Notes: generated by a model from the sequence alone, not told the origin. A DNA stretch of 64,000 nt from Ferruginibacter sp050611725 (GCF_050611725.1 NZ_JBODJB010000001.1:1550001-1614000), one strand, 5' to 3'. Shown: positions 8,587 to 17,794, counted from the stretch's first letter. Numbers and translations are program-made.

Positions 8587-9057
8587 CTAATTGCTTTTCA
8601 GAGATTCTATAAATTCACCCAAAGGCCCGGTAAATGCTCCATGTTTTTTCATTTCACTATTCACTTCTTTTTCGGCAAATGCCCTAAAACTTGAATTTAA
8701 CGCATCAATTTTATTTAGAATGCTACTTATAGAAGTATCAGATTTAAAAATAGTTAATATTAAGTTCTTTACTTTTTTATCTTCATTATATAACCTGATA
8801 TGACTTTCTGTATTATCAAAACTTGTGTCAACTTGTTTTATGATTCTATATGTGAATAGGGCAATTGCGGTATCAGGGTTTCCAGTACTTTCATATTGTT
8901 TCCAGTAATCATTATTAAAAAATGAGCTGGGTGTAGAAGATTTTTGAAGTGCAGTAATAATAGATGAATATGAAACTGAATCCTGTTCCTTTTGTTTAGT
9001 TTTATTTGCTGTACAAGCAAATAAAAAGACTAAAAATATAAGTGGTAATGTCTTCAT
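8587..9057 (-). CDS. putative lipoprotein, unknown function
   Basis: The 156-residue protein starts MKTLPLIFLVFLFACTANK, a short lipoprotein signal with lipobox LFAC and Cys14 as the likely acylated residue. The remainder is charged and mostly helical, with no family I recognise. The start at 9055-9057 begins the signal; an upstream in-frame ATG at 9084 would add nine residues overlapping the CNNM gene. It follows the CNNM gene's stop codon by 7 bp, so the two are probably cotranscribed. Confidence 0.72.
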   Translation of the reverse strand: MKTLPLIFLVFLFACTANKTKQKEQDSVSYSSIITALQKSSTPSSFFNNDYWKQYESTGNPDTAIALFTYRIIKQVDTSFDNTESHIRLYNEDKKVKNLILTIFKSDTSISSILNKIDALNSSFRAFAEKEVNSEMKKHGAFTGPLGEFIESLKSN

Positions 9058-9064
9058 GCAATAT

Positions 9065-10366
9065 TTACTCCTCATCCATCTCATCCTTAATAGCCTCGGA
9101 TATTTTTACAAGAAGTTTATCAATACGTTGTCCGTCCATATCAATGATTTCAAATTGGAAACCTCTCCAATCGAAAGTTTCGCCGGTTTCGGGTATGCGT
9201 TCCAGTTCGTGCAGTACAAATCCTGCAAGGGTATCAAATTCATGTTCCCCTTCGTTCATCCATTCTGTTTTTTCAAAGCGACTTAAAAAATCGTAGAACG
9301 GAATTTGTGCATCAACAAGGTAAGTGCCATCGGCTCTTTCAACTACTTCATATTCTTCCTGTCCGGTTTGAGGTACATCTCCAACAATGGCTTCAAGAAT
9401 ATCATTTAAAGTGATCATACCTTCCAGCGTACCATATTCATTCACAATAAAACAACTATGGATCTTTGTTTCCTTGATCTTTTCTAACAACTGATATGGG
9501 TTGTTATTTTCAGGGACAAACAAAGCTGGTTTCAATAACTGTCTTAAACTCGTTTGATCATCTGCTTTTAATAGATCTTTTATATAGATGATACCTTTTA
9601 TATCATCCACCTGTTTTTCACAAACGGGATAAGTAGAGTAGGTGATCGTAGCTAATTTATCTTTTACATCTTGTACAGTACTATCAACATCCAGCCATTC
9701 AATATCTGTACGGTGTGTCATCAGTGAAGTAATATTTCTGTCACCAAGATGGAATACCCTTTCAATGATCTCTTTTTCTTCTTCTTCAATAGTGCCATGC
9801 TCACTACCTTCGGTGATCATTGCTTTAATTTCTTCTTCGGTTACTGCATTGTCTGTTGCTGGTTTTACATTGAACAACCTAAACAAAAGGCTGCTGATCC
9901 TTGAAAGCAACCATACAATGGGGTAAGTGAATTTTGAAAAAAGATCCATCGGTCCGGCTACGAGTCTTGCAATTTTTTCTGCTCTCATTAATCCCAAACG
10001 CTTAGGAATCAGTTCTCCAAAAATGATCGATAAAAAAGTTACGATAATAACAATGATACCGGTAGAGATGGTAGGGGCATAAGGCTTCAGCAGATCTATT
10101 TTAGCAACATAAGGTTCTAGGTCGCTGCTGAATTTTTCACCAGAGTACAAACCCGTTAAAATAGCAATGAGTGTAATACCTATTTGTGCAGCGGATAAAA
10201 ACACTTCCGGATTTTCGGAAAGTTCCAGTGCTTTTCTTGCTTTGGCATCTCCTTTATTTGCCATGCTTTCGAGCCTGCCTTTTCTTGCACTTACCAGTGC
10301 AATTTCACTTATTACAAAAAGTGCGTTTACAAAGATCAGTATGAGTAATATAAATATTTCTGTCAT
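9065..10366 (-). CDS. CNNM/HlyC-CorC family transporter (DUF21 and CBS pair)
   Basis: The 433-residue membrane protein has a DUF21/CNNM transmembrane domain (about 1-190, with 'NALFVISEIALVSARKGRLESMA' and 'FLSIIFGELIPKRLGL'). Two CBS domains follow (about 205-325, including YSTYPVCEKQVDDIKGIIYIKDLL and NEYGTLEGMITLNDILEAIVGD), then a C-terminal CorC/HlyC domain (about 340-425). Members are linked to magnesium or other divalent cation handling, and the CBS pair usually binds adenine nucleotides. The start codon overlaps the stop of the upstream PAP2 gene in an ATGA, implying translational coupling. GldE of gliding bacteria belongs to this superfamily, but no other gld genes are adjacent, so I do not use that name. 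Confidence 0.92.
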   Translation of the reverse strand: MTEIFILLILIFVNALFVISEIALVSARKGRLESMANKGDAKARKALELSENPEVFLSAAQIGITLIAILTGLYSGEKFSSDLEPYVAKIDLLKPYAPTISTGIIVIIVTFLSIIFGELIPKRLGLMRAEKIARLVAGPMDLFSKFTYPIVWLLSRISSLLFRLFNVKPATDNAVTEEEIKAMITEGSEHGTIEEEEKEIIERVFHLGDRNITSLMTHRTDIEWLDVDSTVQDVKDKLATITYSTYPVCEKQVDDIKGIIYIKDLLKADDQTSLRQLLKPALFVPENNNPYQLLEKIKETKIHSCFIVNEYGTLEGMITLNDILEAIVGDVPQTGQEEYEVVERADGTYLVDAQIPFYDFLSRFEKTEWMNEGEHEFDTLAGFVLHELERIPETGETFDWRGFQFEIIDMDGQRIDKLLVKISEAIKDEMDEE

Positions 10367-10938
10367 GGTTGATTGTGCAGGCCAATATACCTGTTAAATG
10401 CTTTTGCGTACAAATATCCGATAACTAATCCAATTATAGCACCACAGGCCACATCAATAGGGTAATGCACCCCCACATACACCTGTGCATAACAGATGGA
10501 CGCAGCCCAAAGAAAGAACAGGCCTGTTATCCATTTTGGGAATTCGTTTCGGAAAGTATAATACAAAAACATAGCTATACCAAAGTGATTGGCAGCATGT
10601 GAAGAGGTAAAACTTGAGCTTTTGGGTCGGTATCCAACCAATACATTTACCCAATCGGCCATGGAAGGATCGTTACAGGGACGCAGACGTGATATATTCT
10701 CCTTTATTAAGTTACTACTGACAAAGTTGGTTGTAATGATGGTAATGGTCATTCCCAGCACCCATAGCCAGCCATTCTTTTTATAGTTCATAACGGCAAA
10801 AAGGATCAGAAACAGGTATAAAGGGTTCCAAAGTTGCTGAGTTCTTAAATAAGGTGCCAGCCAATCCATAAAACCATTGCTCCATTGCTCGTTAATAAGC
10901 CTGAACAGCCATTTATCCCATTCGATCAGTGTTTGCAT
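10363..10938 (-). CDS. PAP2-family membrane phosphatase
   Basis: The 191-residue integral membrane protein has the three PAP2 motifs: KENISRLRP (79-87), SFTSSHAANH (109-118, His114) and YAQVYVGVHYPID (150-162, His159, Asp162). The usual Arg of motif 3 (SRxY) is Gln152. PAP2 enzymes dephosphorylate lipid phosphates such as undecaprenyl pyrophosphate, phosphatidic acid or phosphatidylglycerol phosphate. It is divergent from the LtaS-like gene at 10991 by only 52 bp and overlaps the CNNM gene by 4 bp. The context of two phospholipid-headgroup transferase homologues makes a lipid substrate plausible, but this is inference. Confidence 0.9.
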   Translation of the reverse strand: MQTLIEWDKWLFRLINEQWSNGFMDWLAPYLRTQQLWNPLYLFLILFAVMNYKKNGWLWVLGMTITIITTNFVSSNLIKENISRLRPCNDPSMADWVNVLVGYRPKSSSFTSSHAANHFGIAMFLYYTFRNEFPKWITGLFFLWAASICYAQVYVGVHYPIDVACGAIIGLVIGYLYAKAFNRYIGLHNQP

Positions 10939-10950
10939 CTATAAAAATAA

Positions 10951-10978
10951 TTGAACAAAAATAATTAATCTAATTTTG
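10951..10978 (+). promoter_or_regulatory. promoter of the first LtaS-like gene
   Basis: The -33 TTG (10951-10953) and -7 TAATTTTG (10971-10978) are separated by 17 bp. The -7 ends 12 bp before the ATG at 10991, so the leader is very short. Confidence 0.6.
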
Positions 10979-10990
10979 CCCGAAGTTTAA

Positions 10991-12979
10991 ATGTTTTCTA
11001 TGCAATTATACAGCCGTTTGCCGAGATTGATAAGATGGATACTTTCAGTTTATCTGTCCTTTTTGGTAGTAATGACTCTTTTCAGATCGATCTTCTATTG
11101 GCAGTTCAATCCTTCAGGTAAAGCATTTTCGGGCTCGGCATTTTTTATGGGGTTGAGGTTTGATATTAAGTTTATCTCTATACTTTCTCTCTTTATTCTT
11201 ATTCTCTGTGTGTTCAAGTTTCTTAATCCGTTTAAAAAAGAGAAGGCAAAACATTTCTGGAATATTTTTCTGCCGTTGGTTTTTGTGGTGACATTTATTG
11301 TATATGCGATCGATTATTTCCATTACGATTATTTGCATCAGCGATTAAATGCAAATGTGTTGAGTTATTTGGGAGATGCATCTATTTCCGCAACGATGGC
11401 ATGGCAGAGTTATCCCGTAATAAAATTTTTAATAGCGTTGATCATTCTTGCAATGCTTGCAAGGATATTTTTTGTAAAAAAATTGAACAAATTTCAACAG
11501 CAAGAACCTGCAAGTAAACGTAAAGGAATCGTAGCTTACATCATATTCTTTCTGTTACTTGGAGCAAGCATCTTTGGCAAATTCAGTCAGTACCCTTTGC
11601 GTTGGAGCGATGCTTTTACATTGAGTGATGATTTTAAAGCAAATCTTTCTTTGAATCCTTTTCAAAGTTTTTTCAGTACGCTCAGGTTTAAAGACACCAA
11701 GCCCGATATGAAAAAAGTGAGGGAAGAGTATGCATTGATCGCTTCATTATTACGTGTTCAAAATCCGGATAGTGTAAAGCTGAATTATCAAAGAAGTTTT
11801 TCTTTCAACGATTCATTTGCTAGTAAGCCAAATATTGTTCTGGTGATCTGCGAAAGCTTTAGCATGTACAAAAGTAGCATGAGTGGTAATCCGCTTAACA
11901 GCACACCATTCTTCAACGAGATGGTAAAGTCGGGTATATTCTTTGACAGATGTTTTAGTCCATCTTACGGCACAGCCCGTGGCGTATGGGCAACGGTTAC
12001 GGGTATCCCGGATGTATTGGGTACCAACAAACAAACAGCGAGCAGAAATCCTGCAGCTGTAGATCAGAAATTGATCATCAATGATTTTAAAGGGTATGAT
12101 AAATTTTACTTTTTGGGTGGAGATCCTACATGGGCTAACATTCAGGGCTTTCTCAAAAATAATATTGATGGGTTAAAAATATACAGTCAGGATGATTTTA
12201 ATGCAAAGAAAGAAGATGTGTGGGGTATCAGCGATAAGAATTTATTTTTATCAGCCAACAAGATCATTGCTAAAAATAAACAACCTTTTTTTGCGATCAT
12301 TCAAACAGCCGATAACCACAGACCATATACTATTCCTGCAGAAGATATAGGTCCTTTTCAAAGAACAACGGTTCGTCAGGATTCTTTAGAAAAATATGGC
12401 TTTGCAAGCAACCGGGAATTTGATGCTTTCAGATATACAGATTTTTCTTTTCAACAATTTATAGAGGCTGCTAAAAAAGAAAAATATTTTGATAACACCA
12501 TTTTTGTTTTCATTGGCGATCATGGAATAGGCGGCGATGCTAAGGATATATATCCAAGAAGCTGGACAGAGCAACGGTTGGTTGCCGAACATGTGCCTTT
12601 ATTATTTTATGCTCCTAAATTATTGCAACCGCAACGTTCTTCAGAAGTTTGTTCTCAGATAGATGTGATGTCTTCAATTGCATCGCTGACTAAAACTTCT
12701 TATTCAACAAGTACTTTGGGCCAAAATCTTTTTGACACTTTACGTGGTAAATATTCTTTTATTGTAGATCAGGATAGGAGAAATATCGGCATTGTTACAA
12801 ATGACTATTTCTTTGTCAAAAACCTGGAGTCAAATAAAGAAGTATTTGTTTCTGTAAAGAATAATGATCCCGTTGCCATTACAGCAGAAACTGAGCGGAT
12901 AAAAAAAGATCTTTCGAAATTAACAGAGGCATACTATCAAACTGCTAAATACCTTATCTTGAACAACAAGAAAAATTAA
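10991..12979 (+). CDS. LtaS-like sulfatase-fold membrane transferase (copy 1)
   Basis: The 662-residue protein has about five N-terminal transmembrane helices (residues 10-210) and a C-terminal extracytoplasmic alkaline-phosphatase/sulfatase domain of the lipoteichoic acid synthase (LtaS) family. Metal and catalytic residues are visible: Glu288 in VICESF, candidate nucleophile Thr328 in YGTARG, and Asp510-His511 in GDHG. The histidine in ADNHRPY also fits. In Gram-positives this family polymerises glycerol phosphate; Bacteroidota lack lipoteichoic acid, so members here more likely move phosphoglycerol or phosphoethanolamine to envelope glycans. It has its own promoter and is followed 15 bp later by a paralogue. 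Confidence 0.9.
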   Translation: MFSMQLYSRLPRLIRWILSVYLSFLVVMTLFRSIFYWQFNPSGKAFSGSAFFMGLRFDIKFISILSLFILILCVFKFLNPFKKEKAKHFWNIFLPLVFVVTFIVYAIDYFHYDYLHQRLNANVLSYLGDASISATMAWQSYPVIKFLIALIILAMLARIFFVKKLNKFQQQEPASKRKGIVAYIIFFLLLGASIFGKFSQYPLRWSDAFTLSDDFKANLSLNPFQSFFSTLRFKDTKPDMKKVREEYALIASLLRVQNPDSVKLNYQRSFSFNDSFASKPNIVLVICESFSMYKSSMSGNPLNSTPFFNEMVKSGIFFDRCFSPSYGTARGVWATVTGIPDVLGTNKQTASRNPAAVDQKLIINDFKGYDKFYFLGGDPTWANIQGFLKNNIDGLKIYSQDDFNAKKEDVWGISDKNLFLSANKIIAKNKQPFFAIIQTADNHRPYTIPAEDIGPFQRTTVRQDSLEKYGFASNREFDAFRYTDFSFQQFIEAAKKEKYFDNTIFVFIGDHGIGGDAKDIYPRSWTEQRLVAEHVPLLFYAPKLLQPQRSSEVCSQIDVMSSIASLTKTSYSTSTLGQNLFDTLRGKYSFIVDQDRRNIGIVTNDYFFVKNLESNKEVFVSVKNNDPVAITAETERIKKDLSKLTEAYYQTAKYLILNNKKN

Positions 12980-12994
12980 ATCTTATCATTTAAC

Positions 12995-14995
12995 ATGGCT
13001 TTAAACGCTTGGCTTACCGATAAAAAATTTCCTAAAACCATACAGTGGATCGTACAGTTATTTCTCATCTACCTTTTTATTTTTACTGCATTTCGTATTG
13101 CAACATTGATAACTTTCAAGCCTGCTAATGCTTCGGTACTTGAAATGTTCCCATCTTTCTGGTTGGGTTTCAGATATGATCTCAGATGGATCGCATTTAT
13201 ACTTTTCCCTATTGCCTGTATTTCTTTGTTCCCGAAATTTTCTCCCTTCTATTCCGAACGAGGAAAGAAATGGTGGACTGCTTATCTAGCGATCATCACT
13301 TTATTGGTCTTTTTCTTTTTTGGAGCCGACTTCGGTCATTTTGCATACGTAAGTACAAGACTGAATGCAAGTGCATTGAATTTTTATGAAGATGCAAGGA
13401 TCAGTTTTGAAATGATATGGCAGAGCTATCCTATCGTATGGATTTTTTTTGGATTGATCGGTGCTGTGATCATGATGGCATGGATGTTTAGGAGAACTCA
13501 TGTGAGTGTGGAAGAGCGTAATGTGAACATTCATAAATTCAGCTATAGAAAATTTTTACACATTGTAACCGTTTTTATACTTGGATGGTTCATGTTTGGC
13601 TTTCTTTCATTCAAGCCTTTGTTATGGAGCAATGCTTTTAAATTAAATGATAATTTTAAAAGTTATCTGGCATTAAATCCACTGCAAAATTTCTTTACAA
13701 CTTTGCGGTTTAGAAAACCGGTACTCGACAATAGTAAAGTCTGGAGCTATTATTCAAGAACAAAAGATTTTTTGCAGTTAGATAAATTTGGTACAAAGAA
13801 TTTCAGTTTTCAAAGAGTGGTTCATCCTTCAGGACATTCGTTGGAAAGCCAGCCCAATGTGGTGTTGGTTATTTGCGAAAGCTTTAGTATGTATAAAAGC
13901 AGCATGAGTGGTAATCCACTAAACAGTACACCATATTTTAACGACTTGTGTAAACAAGGTATTTTTTTTGATAGATGTTTTTCTGCTACATTCGGTACAG
14001 CTCGTGGTGTGTTTGCAACCATTACTGGTATTCCCGATGTGCAGTTGTCGAAATTCAGTACAAGAAATGAAGAAGCACTTAATCAATATTCCATCATCAA
14101 TAATTTTGAAGGGTACGAAAAATTTTATTTCCTTGGTGGGAATAGTGATTTCAATAATTTCAGAGGCTTGGTGAAAAACATAAATGGTGTTAAGATATAT
14201 GAAGAAGGAAAATTTTCAGCACCTAAATTAAATGTATGGGGCATCAGCGATAAGAATTTGTTTCTGGAAGCTGATAAGGTAATGAAGCAACAAACCAAAC
14301 CGTTCTTTACGATCATTCAAACATCTGATAACCACCGGCCTTATTCAATACCGGAAGAAGACAAGGATTTTGTAAAACGTACTGTGAGTGACGAAGATCT
14401 GAAAAAATACGGATTTGAATCTTTGGATGAATTCAATGCGTTTAGTTATACTGATTATTGTTATAAAAAATTCATAGAAACTGCAAAGCAGTCGTCGTAT
14501 TTTGATAATACCATTTTTATATTTGTTGGCGACCATGGGGTAGAGGGAGATGCCAATGCTATTTATCCAAAACCCTGGACAGATCAACGTTTGAATGATG
14601 AGCATGTGCCTTTATTGTTCTATGCTCCTGGTTTGTTGACGCCTCAAAAAAGAGGAGAGGCCGTATCGCAGATCGATATTTTACCAACTTTAGCAGGTAT
14701 GATCCATCAGCCTTATATCAACAAAACACTTGGAAGAGATTTGTTGAATTCCCCGGGAAAAGAAGATGCTGCATTTATTATCCATCATGATGAAGGAAAG
14801 ATAGGTGTGGTTAATAACGATTACTACTACTCGAAAAATTTATGGATCAATAAAGAGGTTTTATTGCCAGTGAGAGATGGGGTGCCGCCATTGAATTCGG
14901 CTCAAACAGATTCTGTAAAAAAGCATTTGTCTGAATTAACATCGGCGCTTTACGAAACAGCGAAGTGGATGCTGGTGAATAATCACGGGAAGTAA
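12995..14995 (+). CDS. LtaS-like sulfatase-fold membrane transferase (copy 2)
   Basis: The 666-residue tandem paralogue has the same plan: five N-terminal membrane helices, then a sulfatase-fold domain. The block VICESFSMYKSSMSGNPLNS is identical in the two copies. Catalytic residues are Glu295, Thr335 (FGTARG) and Asp513-His514 (GDHG). It starts 15 bp after the copy 1 stop, so they are probably one transcript. Conservation of every catalytic residue in both argues that both are active, possibly on different acceptors; the membrane domains are the more divergent part. It ends at a 7-bp-period hairpin element shared with the convergent methyltransferase gene. Confidence 0.9.
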   Translation: MALNAWLTDKKFPKTIQWIVQLFLIYLFIFTAFRIATLITFKPANASVLEMFPSFWLGFRYDLRWIAFILFPIACISLFPKFSPFYSERGKKWWTAYLAIITLLVFFFFGADFGHFAYVSTRLNASALNFYEDARISFEMIWQSYPIVWIFFGLIGAVIMMAWMFRRTHVSVEERNVNIHKFSYRKFLHIVTVFILGWFMFGFLSFKPLLWSNAFKLNDNFKSYLALNPLQNFFTTLRFRKPVLDNSKVWSYYSRTKDFLQLDKFGTKNFSFQRVVHPSGHSLESQPNVVLVICESFSMYKSSMSGNPLNSTPYFNDLCKQGIFFDRCFSATFGTARGVFATITGIPDVQLSKFSTRNEEALNQYSIINNFEGYEKFYFLGGNSDFNNFRGLVKNINGVKIYEEGKFSAPKLNVWGISDKNLFLEADKVMKQQTKPFFTIIQTSDNHRPYSIPEEDKDFVKRTVSDEDLKKYGFESLDEFNAFSYTDYCYKKFIETAKQSSYFDNTIFIFVGDHGVEGDANAIYPKPWTDQRLNDEHVPLLFYAPGLLTPQKRGEAVSQIDILPTLAGMIHQPYINKTLGRDLLNSPGKEDAAFIIHHDEGKIGVVNNDYYYSKNLWINKEVLLPVRDGVPPLNSAQTDSVKKHLSELTSALYETAKWMLVNNHGK

Positions 14996-15010
14996 TTTTT
15001 GAGTTTCCAG

Positions 15011-15074
15011 CCTCAAGCTACAAGTATGCTGAATCGAATCTCTTTGCTTTTCCCTTGAGGCTTGTGGCTAAACC
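15011..15074. repeat. intergenic 7-bp-period inverted element
   Basis: The left arm is CCTCAAG and CTACAAG (15011-15024). The right arm is CTTGAGG, CTTGTGG, CTAAACC (15054-15074). It includes a stretch TTGCTTTTCCCTTG (15044-15057) that is also found next to the element at 5152-5291, so the two are related copies. Both sit between convergent genes. Confidence 0.7.
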
Positions 15075-15088
15075 CTTTGCTAAAAAGA

Positions 15089-15832
15089 TTATTTCTTTTT
15101 AGCGATCATGATCAAGCGTGGGGAAGTCTTTACATTGTAATCTGCAAAATTATAATCGCCGAAAACTTCTTGTATTTGCAATCCCTGGTAAGCGAACATA
15201 TCCGTAAAATCTCCTAAAGAAAATTTGGCGACTTTTTCTGTATAGATCAACGGTTCGCTTAAAGCATCGTCTTCAACCTGTATTTTTTTATAGAAATGCG
15301 TTTCGTCAAACCATTTGGTGATGAAATAGTTCACGCCGTCAATTTCTTTTTCAAATTGATGAACCAAATGATCTTCTGAATAATGGGTATTCAGGTAATC
15401 CATTACAAAAGTTCCATTGTGTTTTATTGATTGAGCAATGGTACGAATGGCATTGTCATGTTCTCTTCGAGTGGCAAAATATCCGAAGCTTGTAAAAAAA
15501 TTAAAAGCATAATCAAAATAGTTTATCCAAAAAGGCAAACGCATATCATGCCGATAAAAATGCAATTGATCGGTTTGAGATTTCAAAGCTTCGTCAATAC
15601 TCTCTTCACTCAAGTCAATACCGGTAACATCAAATCCTTTTTCTGCAAGATGTATGGAGTGTCTACCCTTACCGCAGGCAACATCCAGCATAGTTGCTCC
15701 GGCAGGAGGTTGAAGATGATTGATCAGTTTATCGATAAAAGCAGCAGCCTCTTTTTCATCCCTGTTAAAATATAACTGGTGATAATAAGGTGAGTTGAAC
15801 CAATCTTTAAACCAGGGATGACTACTTTCCAT
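15089..15832 (-). CDS. class I SAM-dependent methyltransferase
   Basis: The 247-residue cytoplasmic protein has motif I MLDVACGKGRHSIHLAEKG (48-66) and 'VTGIDLSEESIDEAL', followed by DMRLPF and an 'FNFFTSFGYF' segment, all typical of Methyltransf_25-type enzymes. The first residues, SSHPWFKDWFNSPYYHQLYFNRDEKEA, are a recurring N-terminus in Bacteroidota. The substrate is unknown. It starts 13 bp upstream of a small membrane protein gene in a leftward series and converges on the LtaS-like pair. Confidence 0.88.
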   Translation of the reverse strand: MESSHPWFKDWFNSPYYHQLYFNRDEKEAAAFIDKLINHLQPPAGATMLDVACGKGRHSIHLAEKGFDVTGIDLSEESIDEALKSQTDQLHFYRHDMRLPFWINYFDYAFNFFTSFGYFATRREHDNAIRTIAQSIKHNGTFVMDYLNTHYSEDHLVHQFEKEIDGVNYFITKWFDETHFYKKIQVEDDALSEPLIYTEKVAKFSLGDFTDMFAYQGLQIQEVFGDYNFADYNVKTSPRLIMIAKKK

Positions 15833-15845
15833 TCAAATTGTTTTA

Positions 15846-16202
15846 TCAAATTAAAAACTTCAAACACAAAATAGTTACACCATATAAACAAGTTGCGGCA
15901 AAAATACCTTTTGCTGTTTTATCTATTTTGGCGTTTACAAATAAAGTGAATATAACGGCGTTTGCTAATAATGATACACTTAATGCGGCAGTTAAAATAG
16001 CATGACCCGGCTGTACAAAAATGAATTGAAGTCCTTCCCAATAAGTCAATGGTCCTAGGTTTCTGTATTTAAATAAAATGAAACCTACAAACGGAGCCAG
16101 CAATCCGAGTACGCATCCGTACCAAAAATTATCTTTCCCTAGTATGCCGAATATCTTTTTAAATATTGATTGTTTTTTTATTTCTTCAGATGAAGTGTTC
16201 AT
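15846..16202 (-). CDS. small integral membrane protein, unknown function
   Basis: The 118-residue protein has three or four hydrophobic segments (WYGCVLGLLAPFVGFILF, AILTAALSVSLLANAVIFTLF, GIFAATCLYGVTILCLKFL). It lies 9 bp after surE and 13 bp before the methyltransferase, all leftward, so it is probably cotranscribed. No recognisable catalytic motif or family. Confidence 0.75.
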   Translation of the reverse strand: MNTSSEEIKKQSIFKKIFGILGKDNFWYGCVLGLLAPFVGFILFKYRNLGPLTYWEGLQFIFVQPGHAILTAALSVSLLANAVIFTLFVNAKIDKTAKGIFAATCLYGVTILCLKFLI

Positions 16203-16211
16203 AGGAGGATA

Positions 16212-16991
16212 TTATTTAAATGTTTTTTGCAACTGTTCTTTTAATTTATAGTTGGTCAGGTCAAACTGAACGGGCACAATACTTACGTAGTTATTATCCA
16301 ATGCCCATACATCGGTGTCTTTTCCTTTGTCGAAGTTTACAAAGGCGCCGGTTAACCAGTAGTATTTTTTATTATGTGGATCTTTACGTTCTTTAAAATC
16401 TTCTTCATATTTGGCGTACGCTTGTCTGCATACTTTAATGCCTTTTATCAATTCAAGCGGTAAAGACGGAATGTTTACGTTCAGTAAAAAGTGTTTATCT
16501 AATTTTTTCTTTAAAAAAGTAGATACAATTTTATTTACATAAAATCTTGCACCTGCAAAATCGGCTTCGTAATTATAATCCAATAAAGAAAATCCCATAC
16601 TCGGAATACTCTCGATCGATGCCTCCATTGCAGCACTCATAGTACCACTATATATTACATTGATAGAATGATTGGCACCATGGTTGATGCCGCTCAAACA
16701 CAGGTCCGGTTTTTTCTTCAATATTTTATCTACCGCTAATTTTACACAATCAACCGGTGTGCCGCTGGTGATCCAACTTTCAACACCCGGTACTATATCA
16801 TCTACTTTAGATAAACGTAAAGGGTGCCCGATTGTAATGGCATGCCCCATACCGCTTTGAGGTTTATCCGGTGCCACTACTACCACTCTTCCAAGATCTT
16901 TTACAGCTTCTACTAAATTGCGTATACCCGGTGCTGTTATGCCGTCATCGTTGGTAATTAATATAACGGGTTGTTTTTTGTCTTTTGCCAT
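16212..16991 (-). CDS. surE: 5'/3'-nucleotidase SurE
   Basis: The 259-residue protein matches SurE: ILITNDDGITAPGI near the N-terminus with metal-binding Asp15-Asp16, the APDKPQSGMGHAIT loop, SGTPVDCV and SGINHGANH. SurE is a divalent-metal-dependent acid phosphatase that dephosphorylates nucleoside 5'- and 3'-monophosphates and short polyphosphate. ATG 16991 is chosen; an in-frame TTG at 17000 is less likely. It leads the surE - membrane protein - methyltransferase run. A 7-bp-period repeat element lies immediately upstream. Confidence 0.95.
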   Translation of the reverse strand: MAKDKKQPVILITNDDGITAPGIRNLVEAVKDLGRVVVVAPDKPQSGMGHAITIGHPLRLSKVDDIVPGVESWITSGTPVDCVKLAVDKILKKKPDLCLSGINHGANHSINVIYSGTMSAAMEASIESIPSMGFSLLDYNYEADFAGARFYVNKIVSTFLKKKLDKHFLLNVNIPSLPLELIKGIKVCRQAYAKYEEDFKERKDPHNKKYYWLTGAFVNFDKGKDTDVWALDNNYVSIVPVQFDLTNYKLKEQLQKTFK

Positions 16992-16999
16992 GCTGTTCA

Positions 17000-17099
17000 A
17001 TTTTCGATTTGGGATGTACGATGTACGATTTCCCTCGGGGTGTTAAAGTTTTCTTTTAAAAAAGCTCTTGCAATTCGAATTACATGGTAATTCGTACAT
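17000..17099. repeat. intergenic 7-bp-period inverted element
   Basis: There are five direct units on the left: ATTTTCG, ATTTGGG, ATGTACG, ATGTACG, ATTTCCC (17000-17034). Four more are on the right: AATTCGA, ATTACAT, GGTAATT, CGTACAT (17072-17099). CGTACAT is the exact complement of ATGTACG, so the arms can fold back. Confidence 0.75.
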
Positions 17100-17100
17100 A

Positions 17101-17562
17101 TTAAAGCCCTCTTAATAGTGGTCTTGCTATTGCTTCACGGAAAGGCCATGGAATAGCAGCTAAAATAATGATCAATGCTATTGCAAAAAAGATAAGTGAC
17201 TTTTTGTGTTTTGAATTGTCTGTTGTTGCTTTTTTGGTAGCAGAATAACCAATATGTATTGCAGCAATAGCCACAATCATCATTGACATATGTTCAACTG
17301 CAAAGAAACGACCTGTTGCATCTTTCATGATCGCTCCGGCATTGTTTTTTAATGCAGCAAACCATGGTCCGGTGAAATATAAAATAAGTCCGATCAATAA
17401 TTGTATATCAGCGCTGATCAAAAAGAAAAGTCCGATTTTTTTATCGCTGCTTGCATAATTTCTTTTACTGCTTAAACCGCTAATGGCATTAAGTATTGCC
17501 CAAACACCAAAAAGTAATACTGCCCATCTTAAAATGCTATGTAAAAAATAAAGTATCGACAT
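17101..17562 (-). CDS. small membrane protein, cytochrome-b-like annotation in Bacteroidota
   Basis: The 153-residue protein has four transmembrane segments and a characteristic start MSILYFLHSILRWAVLLFGVW. It contains conserved histidines (LHSILRW, VEHMSMM, AIHIGY) and ends IPWPFREAIARPLLRGL. Relatives in Bacteroidota are usually labelled 'cytochrome B' on the strength of these histidines, but haem binding has not, to my knowledge, been shown. The ATG at 17560-17562 was preferred because the hydrophobic helix starts there; 22 further in-frame residues upstream look non-coding. Confidence 0.75.
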   Translation of the reverse strand: MSILYFLHSILRWAVLLFGVWAILNAISGLSSKRNYASSDKKIGLFFLISADIQLLIGLILYFTGPWFAALKNNAGAIMKDATGRFFAVEHMSMMIVAIAAIHIGYSATKKATTDNSKHKKSLIFFAIALIIILAAIPWPFREAIARPLLRGL

Positions 17563-17727
17563 AATAATAGTTTCTGCAAAAATAAGGTCTATATGTTTGT
17601 TGTAAACATATTTGTTAATTGTTATCAATAACTATTAAAAGATAGGGTTTTGTCCTGAAAATATAACATAGTATAGAATTACTAATATAGAGTTTACAGT
17701 AGTACTAAAGCCCAATCAGGGAACAAA

Positions 17728-17794
17728 CCGACAAAGGGGGTGTAATCCTTTGTCGGCGGCTTTTTTGGTTACTTTTTTTACTCAAAAAAGTAAC
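17728..17794 (+). terminator. two consecutive hairpins, terminator-like
   Basis: The first hairpin has arms CCGACAAAGG and CCTTTGTCGG around a 9-nt loop (17728-17756), followed by CGGCTTTTTT. The second has arms GTTACTTTTTT and AAAAAAGTAAC (17768-17794). They lie in the 356-bp gap between the membrane-protein gene and the S24 repressor gene, with no coding gene upstream on this strand for over 2 kb. They could instead mark a small RNA or a leftover of a repeat; I cannot decide. Confidence 0.5.

Noticed and set aside
9065..10366. Naming the CNNM/HlyC-CorC gene gldE
   Set aside because: GldE is in this superfamily, but none of its usual neighbours (gldD, mutY) are here, and sequence alone does not separate it from general CNNM proteins.
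17728..17794. tRNA or riboswitch in the gap before the S24 gene
   Set aside because: Only two simple hairpins; no cloverleaf, no conserved aptamer motifs.
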